From an uncultured Nocardiaceae bacterium (GTDB taxonomy: Bacteria > Actinomycetota > Actinomycetes > Mycobacteriales > Mycobacteriaceae): a DNA stretch of 24,850 bases. Shown here in pieces: positions 14,399 through 22,134 of the stretch. How positions within the stretch are numbered: the stretch's first letter is position 1; every line of letters begins with the position of its first letter. Made by a program: the position numbers and the translations under genes. The notes beneath the pieces are model-generated. The model did not search any database. It saw nothing but the letters and a program-made list of their open reading frames with translations, and had not been told where the DNA came from. The stretch lies in the NCBI GenBank assembly GCA_936936565.1, contig CAKZIX010000012.1, forward strand, positions 1 to 24,850, written 5' to 3'.

Positions 14399-15898
14399 AT
14401 GCAGCGCATCATCGGTATCGAGGTTGAGTATGGGATTTCGTCGCCGACGGACCCGTCGGCCAATCCCATCCTGACGTCGACGCAGGCAGTGCTGGCCTAT
14501 GCCGCCGCCGAGGGCGTGCCCCGGGCCAAGCGCACCCGCTGGGACTACGAGGTGGAATCGCCGCTGCGCGACGCCCGCGGGTTCGACCTGGGCCGGCCCG
14601 GTGGCCCCGCGCCGGTGATCGACGCCGACGAGGTCGGCGCGGCGAACATGATTCTCACCAACGGCGCCCGGCTCTACGTCGACCATGCCCACCCCGAGTA
14701 TTCCGCGCCCGAGGTCACCGACCCGCTCGACGCCGTGATCTGGGACAAGGCGGGCGAACGCGTGATGGAGGCGGCGGCCCGGCACGCGTCGAGCGTGCCC
14801 GGCACCCCGAAACTGCAGCTGTACAAGAACAACGTCGACGGCAAGGGCGCCAGCTACGGCACCCACGAGAACTACCTGATGAGCCGCGACACCCCGTTCA
14901 ATTCGATCATCACCGGGCTGTCGCCGTTCTTCGTCTCACGCCAGGTGATCTGCGGTTCCGGACGGGTCGGGATCGGCCAGTCGGGCGACGAGGCCGGCTT
15001 CCAGCTGTCGCAGCGCGCCGACTACATCGAGGTCGAGGTCGGGCTGGAGACCACGCTCAAGCGCGGCATCATCAACACCCGCGACGAACCACATGCCGAC
15101 GCCGACAAGTACCGCCGGCTGCACGTGATCATCGGCGACGCGAATCTCGCCGAGATGTCGACGTACTTGAAGGTCGGCACGACGGCGCTGGTCCTGGATT
15201 TGATCGAGGCCGGCATCGACTTCTCCGACCTGCAGCTGGCCCGCCCGGTCACCGCCGTGCACCAGATCAGCCACGACCCGACGCTGCGCGCCACCGTCGC
15301 GCTGGCCGACGGCCGCGAGATGACCGGCCTTGCGCTGCAACGGATCTACCACGAGCGGGCCGCGGCGTTCTATGCCGAACGCGGCAACGAAGACGCGCGC
15401 GTGGCCGACGTGCTGACCCAGTGGGCACACGTGCTGGACCTGCTCGAACGCGACCCGATGGAGTGTTCGGACCTGCTCGACTGGCCGGCCAAGCTGCGGC
15501 TGCTCGAGGGCTACCGCAACCGCGAGGGCCTGGGCTGGGCCGCCGGCAAACTGCACATGATCGACCTGCAGTACTCCGATGTCCGGCTGGACAAGGGTTT
15601 GTACAACCGGCTCGTCGCGCGTGGCTCGATGCAACGATTGGTCACCGAACAGCAGGTGCTCGACGCAATGACCAAGCCGCCCACCGACACTCGCGCCTTC
15701 TTCCGCGGCGAATGCCTGCGCCGCTTCGGCGCCGACATCGCCGCTGCCAGCTGGGACTCCGTCATCTTCGACCTCGGCGGCGACTCGCTCGTGCGGATCC
15801 CGACGCTGGAACCGCTGCGCGGCACCCGCGCGCACGTGGGCAAGCTCCTGGACTCGGTCGATTCGGCCGCGGACCTGGTGGATCAGCTCGCGCACTGA
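14399..15898 (+). CDS. dop: Pup deamidase/depupylase Dop
   Basis: Converts the C-terminal Gln of Pup to Glu and removes Pup from substrates. It belongs to the carboxylate-amine ligase (glutamine-synthetase-like) fold with PafA. It has 499 residues, the normal length. Metal- and ATP-binding EVEYG is at 8-12, and the flexible Dop-loop region (RAKRTRWDYEVESPLRDARG) at about 42-61. The active-site Asp95 is in YVDHAHPEYS, and LYKNNVDGKGASYGTHENYL follows near 141-160. ATG 14399 gives MQRIIGIEVEYG, the family N-terminus. Unusually the next same-strand proteasome gene, pup, is 4.4 kb away. Confidence 0.97.
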   Translation: MQRIIGIEVEYGISSPTDPSANPILTSTQAVLAYAAAEGVPRAKRTRWDYEVESPLRDARGFDLGRPGGPAPVIDADEVGAANMILTNGARLYVDHAHPEYSAPEVTDPLDAVIWDKAGERVMEAAARHASSVPGTPKLQLYKNNVDGKGASYGTHENYLMSRDTPFNSIITGLSPFFVSRQVICGSGRVGIGQSGDEAGFQLSQRADYIEVEVGLETTLKRGIINTRDEPHADADKYRRLHVIIGDANLAEMSTYLKVGTTALVLDLIEAGIDFSDLQLARPVTAVHQISHDPTLRATVALADGREMTGLALQRIYHERAAAFYAERGNEDARVADVLTQWAHVLDLLERDPMECSDLLDWPAKLRLLEGYRNREGLGWAAGKLHMIDLQYSDVRLDKGLYNRLVARGSMQRLVTEQQVLDAMTKPPTDTRAFFRGECLRRFGADIAAASWDSVIFDLGGDSLVRIPTLEPLRGTRAHVGKLLDSVDSAADLVDQLAH

Positions 15899-15972
15899 AA
15901 TTGGTTGGCCATGCCGGCCGTCGCGCTGCTAGCCTCGCGGAAGCCGTGACACAACGCGAGGAGGTGAGTCCC

Positions 15973-16029
15973 ATGAACGTTCGATCGAAGTGGGTGCTCC
16001 GCCTCGTCGTCACGGTCGTGCGCGCGTAG
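15973..16029 (+). CDS. 18-residue peptide ORF with strong RBS, candidate leader peptide
   Basis: Reads MNVRSKWVLRLVVTVVRA, then TAG. A very strong Shine-Dalgarno (GAGGAGG, 15958-15964) lies 8 nt upstream. An in-frame GTG at 15946 would add nine residues; TAGCCT at 15930-15935 is a possible -10. The peptide is basic and hydrophobic, able to form an amphipathic helix. It has no run of a single regulatory codon such as His or Trp. Two bases after its stop a hairpin begins that pairs part of the ribosome site of the acetyltransferase gene. It is most likely a regulatory leader; a small membrane-active peptide is the alternative. Confidence 0.55.
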   Translation: MNVRSKWVLRLVVTVVRA

Positions 16030-16031
16030 GT

Positions 16032-16076
16032 GTCGCCGGGAGCGCCCGAAGTACTGGGCATATCCCGAAAGGCGAC
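16032..16076 (+). promoter_or_regulatory. Hairpin sequestering the acetyltransferase Shine-Dalgarno
   Basis: gtcgcc (16032-16037) pairs with ggcgac (16071-16076), ggga (16038-16041) with tccc (16063-16066) and gccc (16044-16047) with gggc (16056-16059), around the loop gaagtact. The 3' arm contains the GG of the GAAAGG Shine-Dalgarno (16067-16072) for the ATG at 16082. A ribosome finishing or stalled at the end of the 18-codon ORF would cover the 5' arm and open it. Confidence 0.5.
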
Positions 16077-16081
16077 AAGCT

Positions 16082-16855
16082 ATGGATTCAACGTATTTCA
16101 CCGCGGACGCGGCAGCACCCGACGCGGTGATCACCAGGGTCACACCCACGCAATGGCTGGCGGAGGCCGGCGGCGCCGTGGTGGGCTCCGGCGACGTCTC
16201 ACGACGGCCGGGCCCGCGCCAGTTCGTCAGCATCGACGCCTGGCAGCCGAAGGTGTTCGATCAGCTCGCGGCGGCCATGACGCCAGCACTGCCGAGGCCG
16301 CTCTACACGCTCGTCGACGCGGCGCACGCCGACGTCGTATCGCATTGGGAGCGCGCGGGTTTCGTGGTTCGGCGCCGCGAGTGGGAGTGCCTGCTCGAGA
16401 CCGGGAACGCACGGTACGCGCCACCGCCCGGCGTACGCATCGAGGGTTTCGGGCAGGCGGACGAAGACCGGATACGCGAGCTGGACCGCGCGATCCGCGC
16501 AGAGGTCGACGCCGACCTCGGGTGGCACGAGATGCCGTTCGAGTTCTTCGGGCCGGACGCGCCCGGCGCACTCGATCCGGCGAAGTATGCGATCGCAACC
16601 ACCGGCGGCGAGTACGTCGGGCTGATCCGCGTCGTGCACGTCGCGCGGCAAGCCAAGATCGGACTGCTCGCGGTGCGTCGCGAACATCAGCGCCAGGGGA
16701 TCGGGCGCGCGCTGCTCGCGCACGCACTCGACGCCCTGCACGCCCGCGGCATCGACACGGTGTTCGTCGAGGTCAACGAGGCAAACCCGGCGGCGGTCGC
16801 ACAGTTCGCCGGCGCGCGACGCATCTCCAGCAATCTCGAGCTGGTGCTGCGATGA
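16082..16855 (+). CDS. GNAT-family N-acetyltransferase
   Basis: A 257-residue acetyl-CoA-dependent acetyltransferase. The C-terminal GNAT domain (about 120-250) holds the pyrophosphate-binding motif RREHQRQGIGRALLAHAL (about 199-216), preceded by IGLLAVR and followed by VFVEVNEANPAAVAQF. The first 110 residues (VDAAHADVVSHWERAGFVVR near 78-97) look like a second, degenerate GNAT unit. Tandem GNAT proteins often act on aminoglycosides, mycothiol precursors or small amines, but the substrate cannot be read from sequence. Its stop overlaps the IF-1-like gene (ATGA), so the two are probably co-translated. A leader ORF and hairpin lie upstream. Confidence 0.85.
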   Translation: MDSTYFTADAAAPDAVITRVTPTQWLAEAGGAVVGSGDVSRRPGPRQFVSIDAWQPKVFDQLAAAMTPALPRPLYTLVDAAHADVVSHWERAGFVVRRREWECLLETGNARYAPPPGVRIEGFGQADEDRIRELDRAIRAEVDADLGWHEMPFEFFGPDAPGALDPAKYAIATTGGEYVGLIRVVHVARQAKIGLLAVRREHQRQGIGRALLAHALDALHARGIDTVFVEVNEANPAAVAQFAGARRISSNLELVLR

Positions 16856-17073
16856 CAGCGAAGCAGGGCATCGAGGTCGAAGGCGTCGTCGTGGAATGCC
16901 TGCGCAACGCCACGTTCCGGGTCGAACTGGCCAACGGGCACGAGGTGCTCGCGCACATCAGCGGCAAGATCCGGAAGAACTACATCAAGATCTATCCGCT
17001 GGACCGGGTGCTCGTAGAGCTGAGTCCCTACGATCTCGGCCGCGGTCGGATCCGATTCCGCTACCGGACGTAG
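16852..17073 (+). CDS. infA: Translation initiation factor IF-1 paralog
   Basis: A 73-residue S1/OB-fold protein almost full length against IF-1. Conserved are ATFRVELANGHEVLAHISGK, IRKNYIKI, DRVLVELSPYDL and GRIRFRYR. IF-1 sits in the ribosomal A-site during initiation. The main actinobacterial infA lies with rpmJ-rpsM, so this copy, joined to an acetyltransferase gene, is probably a second one (as infA2 in some actinobacteria). It differs from the usual copy at its N-terminus and in VVVECLRNAT. Start ATG 16852 overlaps the preceding stop. Confidence 0.9.
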   Translation: MTAKQGIEVEGVVVECLRNATFRVELANGHEVLAHISGKIRKNYIKIYPLDRVLVELSPYDLGRGRIRFRYRT

Positions 17074-17080
17074 CGCGAAA

Positions 17081-17136
17081 GTTCCCGCACCCCAACGCGT
17101 CCCGGATGTCATCGGGCCACGTCAGGGTGCGGGAAC
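17081..17136. terminator. 12-bp perfect inverted repeat between convergent infA-like and ehuA
   Basis: gttcccgcaccc (17081-17092) and gggtgcgggaac (17125-17136) are fully complementary around a 32-base loop that itself has a partial dyad. The repeat lies in the convergent gap, so it is a probable bidirectional terminator without a T-run. Confidence 0.7.
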
Positions 17137-17142
17137 CCGGCC

Positions 17143-17911
<769 letters not shown>

Positions 17912-17928
<17 letters not shown>

Positions 17929-18568
17929 GACGCTCCAATCCGCGGACCAACAGTGACGAGGCAAAACTGATCGCCAGGAACAGCAGCCCGGCGATCGTGT
18001 ACGACTCCACCACGCTGAAGGTGGTGGCGCCGTATTCCTTTGCCCGGTTCAACATTTCGAGCACACCGATGCCGATGAGCAGCGGAGTCTCCTTGAACAT
18101 CGCGATCGTGTAGTTGCCCAGTGCCGGCAGCACTCGCGGAATCGCTTGCGGCAGCACCACACTCGTCCAGACACGGTGCGGCGGTAGGCTCAGCGCGCGG
18201 GCCGCCTCCCACTGCCCGGCGGGCACCGCCTCGATGCCGGCGCGATACACCTCACTGGTGTAGCAGGCGTAGTGCACGCCGATCACGAGCACACCGGTCA
18301 GGAACGGCGACAACAGGATTCCGGTCTGTGCCTGGATGACGTAGAAGAACATGAACACCTGCACCAGCAGGGGAGTGCTGCGCACGAACTCCACGAACAG
18401 GAACGTCACCTGACTCAGCACCGGTATCCGCGCCTGTCGGATCATCGCGAACACCAGCCCGAGCGCGTACGACAACAGCGATGCGAGTGCCGTGATCTCG
18501 AGCGTCACCACCAGGCCCTCGAGCAGCAGCGGCAGCGCCTCCCGGGCGGCCTCCCAATCCCATGTCAT
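17912..18568 (-). CDS. ehuD: ABC transporter permease EhuD
   Basis: A 218-residue permease of the HisM/GlnP type with about five membrane helices and the ATPase-contact (EAA) loop YRAGIEAVPAGQWEAARALS (about 130-149). ATG 18568 is supported by GGAGGTG 4 nt upstream and by ATGA overlap with the ehuC stop. It pairs with EhuC to form the channel, and it overlaps the start of ehuA. Confidence 0.86.
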
Positions 18569-19281
18569 GCCACACCTCCGCGCCCGGACAACCGCGCGAA
18601 CACCGACGGCCCGCTGGTGGGGGCGCGGCCGAGCGCGCGGGCACCGAGCCGCTCGAGCCACCGCATCACCAGCGTGATCGCCACCGCGAGCAGCAGATAG
18701 AACAGCAGCACGACGGTGTAGATCACCACTGTGTCCTGCGCATACACCGGGCGCAGCAGTTCGCCCCGCTCGGTGATTTCACCCGCGGAGACGAAATACA
18801 GCAGGGCGGTGCTCTTCATCAGCGCGATGAACAGGTTGGTGAACGGCGGAATCATCTCCACCACCGCCTGCGGCACCACCACCCGCATCAGCGTGTCGAA
18901 CGGTCGCAGGTTCAGCGCCCGCGCGCCTTCCAGCTGCGCCTTCGGCACCGATTGAATCGCGCCGCGCACGATCTCACCGCCGTAGGCGCCGTGGTTGAGG
19001 CCCAGCACCACGATGCCCGCGAACAACGGCACCATTTGGAAACCGACGAGCAGCGGCAGCACGAAGAAGATCCAGAACAGCTGGACCACTTCGGAGGTAC
19101 CGCGGAAGAACTCGACGTACGTACGGCTGAGCGCCCGCACCGGCCACCAGCGCGCCAGCATGCCCAACCCCGCCGCGAACGACAGCACCACGGTCAGCGC
19201 AATGCCGCCGAGGGTCGCCCAGATGGTGACGGACAACCCTTCGGCGATCGAGGAAATGATCGATCCGACGTTGTCGAACAT
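18565..19281 (-). CDS. ehuC: ABC transporter permease EhuC
   Basis: A 238-residue HisQ/ArtQ-type permease. Visible features are the family start with SVTIWATLGGIALTVVLSF, the TYVEFFRGTSEVVQLFWIFF segment (about 54-73), and the EAA loop IVRGAIQSVPKAQLEGARAL (about 104-123). It starts 2 nt after the ehuB stop and overlaps ehuD by 4 nt, so the operon is tightly coupled. Confidence 0.86.
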   Translation of the reverse strand: MFDNVGSIISSIAEGLSVTIWATLGGIALTVVLSFAAGLGMLARWWPVRALSRTYVEFFRGTSEVVQLFWIFFVLPLLVGFQMVPLFAGIVVLGLNHGAYGGEIVRGAIQSVPKAQLEGARALNLRPFDTLMRVVVPQAVVEMIPPFTNLFIALMKSTALLYFVSAGEITERGELLRPVYAQDTVVIYTVVLLFYLLLAVAITLVMRWLERLGARALGRAPTSGPSVFARLSGRGGVA

Positions 19282-19283
19282 CG

Positions 19284-20165
19284 TCAGGCGGCGCAGAACT
19301 GCTGGGTCGTCTGATCCGGCTTGGGCTGGTTGTCCTGGGTGAAGCCGAACTCACCGACAATCTGCAGCCACTGGCCGCTCTGCTGCAGCTTGCGCAGCTC
19401 ACCGTCGAACGCTTCGCGCAGCTCGTCGTCGTTCTGCCGGAACACGAATCCGGCGGCCGAGGTCACCTCGGCGCCCGATGTGTCCTTGGGTGCGAAGCTC
19501 GGCGTCACCTCGACGGCGACCCCGGGATTCTGTTTCACCAGCCAGTTGAGCGAAATACCGGTGAGCGCAGCGGCGTCCACCCGGCCGTCGGTCACCGCAC
19601 GCAGCAGATTGTCCTGGTTGTCGAGCGCGGTGATCTGATCCGCGGGCACGCCGGCGGCCTCGGCGTAGCCCTTCTCCACCGCGCCCGACAGCGTGGCCAG
19701 GCGCGCCTTCTTGGCGGCCACGTCGGCGAGATCGCGCAGCCCCTTGGGATTGCCGCGCGGCACCAGCAGCGCCGTGGGGGCGGTGTAGTCGGGAATCGAG
19801 AACTCGGCCTGCTTGCAGCGCTCGGGGGTGATGAACATGCCGGCCGCCACCACGTCGAACTGGCCGGCGTTGAGGGCGGGAATCAGCTGGTCGAACGGGA
19901 CGACCTTGGCCTCCACGTTGTCGATGCCGATCGCCTTGAACGCCGCGCGCGCGACCTCGGTGGCCTCACCGGTGGCCCGGCCGGAGGCATCGGTGAAGCC
20001 GTAGGGCTGCTCGTTGGCGATGCCGATCCGGATCGACTTGGACGACTTGGCGTCGGCGAGAGTGTCTCCGCCGCCGGTGCTCGTGCACGCACCCGTCAAT
20101 GCGGCCGCAACGACTGCCACGGCAATCGACGCGACCGTTCGGGTCGCAAACCTACGTCTGCTCAT
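19284..20165 (-). CDS. ehuB: Ectoine/hydroxyectoine-type substrate-binding lipoprotein EhuB
   Basis: Periplasm-facing solute-binding lipoprotein. The signal ends in lipobox LTGAC (Cys at about residue 26); the type-II binding fold follows. The segment AAGMFITPERCKQAEFSIPD and the LVPRGNPKGL strand match EhuB proteins better than general amino-acid binders, as does ANEQPYGFTDASGRATGEA. Captures ectoine or hydroxyectoine for use as osmolytes or nutrients; a related cyclic or amino-acid substrate is possible. ATG 20165 has GGGAG 6 nt upstream. First gene of the operon, divergent from pup across 169 bases. Confidence 0.82.
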   Translation of the reverse strand: MSRRRFATRTVASIAVAVVAAALTGACTSTGGGDTLADAKSSKSIRIGIANEQPYGFTDASGRATGEATEVARAAFKAIGIDNVEAKVVPFDQLIPALNAGQFDVVAAGMFITPERCKQAEFSIPDYTAPTALLVPRGNPKGLRDLADVAAKKARLATLSGAVEKGYAEAAGVPADQITALDNQDNLLRAVTDGRVDAAALTGISLNWLVKQNPGVAVEVTPSFAPKDTSGAEVTSAAGFVFRQNDDELREAFDGELRKLQQSGQWLQIVGEFGFTQDNQPKPDQTTQQFCAA

Positions 20166-20294
20166 CGCTGCTCCCTGGTTTCGTATCCGCTTCCGTAATT
20201 CGATCTGTGCCCGTATCTGGACCCGGACAAACGCCCGACTTCCCGGGGCGGGTGACTGCGGCGCGGTGTCGAACCGCGATCGGGCTTGCCCAGG

Positions 20295-20300
20295 TAGGGT
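20295..20300 (+). promoter_or_regulatory. Possible -10 element TAGGGT of the pup-prcBA operon
   Basis: TAGGGT lies 34 nt upstream of the pup ATG, leaving a short leader with the strong GAGGAGG ribosome site. No convincing -35 is seen. The rest of 20166-20334 must hold the ehuB promoter; I see no clear element for it. Confidence 0.3.
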
Positions 20301-20334
20301 TGAAGTCCAGGAATCACAACTCGAGGAGGTCGCT

Positions 20335-20529
20335 ATGGCGCAGGAGCAGACCAAGCGCACGGGTGGCGGCGGCGACGATGACGACTTCGTCGGCGATGGC
20401 GCGGCCGGTCAGGAACGGCGTGAGAAGCTGGCCGAGGAAACCGACGACCTTCTCGACGAGATCGACGACGTGCTCGAGGAGAACGCCGAAGACTTCGTGC
20501 GCGCCTACGTCCAGAAGGGCGGCCAGTGA
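20335..20529 (+). CDS. pup: Prokaryotic ubiquitin-like protein Pup
   Basis: A 64-residue intrinsically disordered tag attached to Lys of target proteins. It begins MAQEQTKRTGGGGDDDD, has the central helix-forming Arc-binding stretch (RREKLAEETDDLLDEIDDVL, about 28-47) and ends YVQKGGQ. The terminal Gln must be deamidated by Dop before PafA can ligate it. A perfect GAGGAGG lies 7 nt upstream. Its TGA overlaps the GTG of prcB (GTGA). Confidence 0.98.
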   Translation: MAQEQTKRTGGGGDDDDFVGDGAAGQERREKLAEETDDLLDEIDDVLEENAEDFVRAYVQKGGQ

Positions 20530-21323
20530 CACCTGATTTCGGGTCATCGCTGTCGTCGTTCACGGAGTACCTACGCACGCACCGCCCGGAGCTGTTGCCG
20601 ATCAACCGCATCGAAGGCAATCTCGCCGATCTCGCACCGCACGGCACCACCATCGTGGCGCTCACCTTCGCCGGCGGTGTGCTGATCGCCGGTGACCGGC
20701 GCTCCACCATGGGCAACTTGATCGCCAGCCGCGATGTCCAGAAGGTGTACATCACCGACGACTACTCGGCCTCGGGTATCGCCGGTACCGCCGGGCTGGC
20801 CATCGAAATGGTCCGGCTGTTCGCGGTCGAACTCGAGCACTACGAGAAGCTCGAGGGCGTGCCGCTGACGTTCGACGGCAAGGCCAACCGGCTGTCGTCG
20901 ATGGTGAAGGCGAACCTGCCCGCGGCGATGCAGGGCCTGGCGGCCATTCCGCTGCTGGTGGGCTACGACCTCGACGCCGGCCTCGGGCGCATCGTGTCGT
21001 TCGACGTCGTCGGCGGCCGAACCGAAGAGCGCGACGGCTACTACGCCGTCGGGTCCGGGTCGGTGTTCGCACGCTCGTCGATCAAGAAGCTCTACGAGCC
21101 GGGCGTCGACGCGGACCGGGCGCTGCGCATCGCGGTCGAAGGGCTCTTCGACGCGGCCGACGACGATTCGGCCACCGGCGGCCCCGATCTGGTGCGCCGC
21201 ATCTACCCGATGGCGGTGGTCATCACCGCCGAAGGGGCCAGCGAAGTGTCCGCCGAGCGCGCCGAGGCCGTAGCCCGCGCCGTCGTCGCCGATCGCACCA
21301 GAACCGAAGCCGAGCCGCGATGA
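20526..21323 (+). CDS. prcB: 20S proteasome beta subunit PrcB
   Basis: Catalytic subunit of the proteasome core, 265 residues as precursor. The 40-residue propeptide ends in PHG, and autocleavage before Thr41 (TTIVALTF) exposes the catalytic threonine. Lys in the AGDRRSTMGN-VQKVYITDDY region and the S/G core (AVGSGSVFA) are conserved. The C-terminus is Ala/Arg/Glu-rich. The GTG start overlaps the pup stop, so the two are translationally coupled. Assembles with PrcA as an alpha7-beta7-beta7-alpha7 barrel. Confidence 0.97.
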   Translation: MTPDFGSSLSSFTEYLRTHRPELLPINRIEGNLADLAPHGTTIVALTFAGGVLIAGDRRSTMGNLIASRDVQKVYITDDYSASGIAGTAGLAIEMVRLFAVELEHYEKLEGVPLTFDGKANRLSSMVKANLPAAMQGLAAIPLLVGYDLDAGLGRIVSFDVVGGRTEERDGYYAVGSGSVFARSSIKKLYEPGVDADRALRIAVEGLFDAADDDSATGGPDLVRRIYPMAVVITAEGASEVSAERAEAVARAVVADRTRTEAEPR

Positions 21324-21355
21324 CGCCGGCCAGAGCGAAGCGGGTGGCCGCATGA
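21320..21355 (+). other. 11-codon bridging mini-ORF between prcB and prcA
   Basis: Reads MTPARAKRVAA. Its ATG overlaps the prcB stop (ATGA, 21320-21323) and its TGA overlaps the prcA ATG (ATGA, 21352-21355). prcA lacks a strong Shine-Dalgarno, so the mini-ORF could hand ribosomes from prcB to prcA by termination-reinitiation. Chance is possible for so short an ORF. Confidence 0.35.
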
Positions 21356-22128
21356 CACTGCCGTACCTGATGTCCGCGGAACAGATCATCCGCGACAAGA
21401 CCGAACTGGCGCGCAAGGGCATCGCACGCGGACGCAGCGTGATCGCGCTCACCTACCAGCAGGGCGTGCTGTTCGTGGCGGAGAATCCGTCCACCACGCT
21501 GCACAAGGTGAGCGAGCTGTACGACCGGATCGGCTTCGCGGCCGTCGGCAAGTACAACGAGTTCGAGAATCTGCGCCGCGGCGGGGTGATCCAGGCCGAC
21601 GTGCGCGGCTACCAATACGACCGCCGCGACGTCACCGCGCGGGCGCTGGCCAACGCCTACGCGCAGACGCTGGGCAGCATTTTCACCGATCAGCTCAAGC
21701 CCTACGAGGTGGAGCTCTGCGTCGCCGAGGTGGGCTGGCCCGATCAGCCCAAGACGCCCACGCTGTACCGGATCACCTACGACGGGTCCATCGTCGACGA
21801 ACGCGAATTCATCGTGATGGGCGGCACCACGGAGCCGATCGTCACCGCGTTGCGGTCGTCGTACAAGGCCGAGCTGCCGTTGGCCGAGGCGTTGTCGGTC
21901 GCGATGAAGGCGCTGCAGGCTTCGGATGCCAACAGCGACAAGGACAAGCGCTCGATCGGCGTCGCGTCGCTGGAGGTCGCCGTGCTCGAGCAGACCCGGC
22001 CGCGGCGCGCGTTCCGGCGCATCCCCGGGCCGGCGCTCGAAGAGCTGCTGGCACCGGCACCGGCGAAGAAGGCGCCCGCCAAGAAGGCCAAGCCGGCGCC
22101 GTCCGGAGACACCGACGACACCAACTGA
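21352..22128 (+). CDS. prcA: 20S proteasome alpha subunit PrcA
   Basis: Non-catalytic gate-forming subunit, 258 residues. The N-terminus MTLPYLMSAEQIIRDKTELARKG forms the gate and the H0 helix. LFVAENPS, YDRIGFAAVGKYNEFENLRRGG and YRITYDGS are conserved with mycobacterial PrcA. The C-terminus from about residue 236 is a Lys/Ala/Pro low-complexity tail (APAKKAPAKKAKPAPS), longer and more basic than usual. Lies 28 nt after prcB, with a weak ribosome site. Convergent with the PAP2/DGK gene. Confidence 0.96.
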   Translation: MTLPYLMSAEQIIRDKTELARKGIARGRSVIALTYQQGVLFVAENPSTTLHKVSELYDRIGFAAVGKYNEFENLRRGGVIQADVRGYQYDRRDVTARALANAYAQTLGSIFTDQLKPYEVELCVAEVGWPDQPKTPTLYRITYDGSIVDEREFIVMGGTTEPIVTALRSSYKAELPLAEALSVAMKALQASDANSDKDKRSIGVASLEVAVLEQTRPRRAFRRIPGPALEELLAPAPAKKAPAKKAKPAPSGDTDDTN

Positions 22129-22134
22129 GCTGCC

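Noticed and set aside
22081..22128. Lys/Ala/Pro tail of PrcA as a possible frameshift product
   Set aside because: The frame, codon use and stop are consistent with a true low-complexity C-terminal tail, as PrcA tails vary widely.
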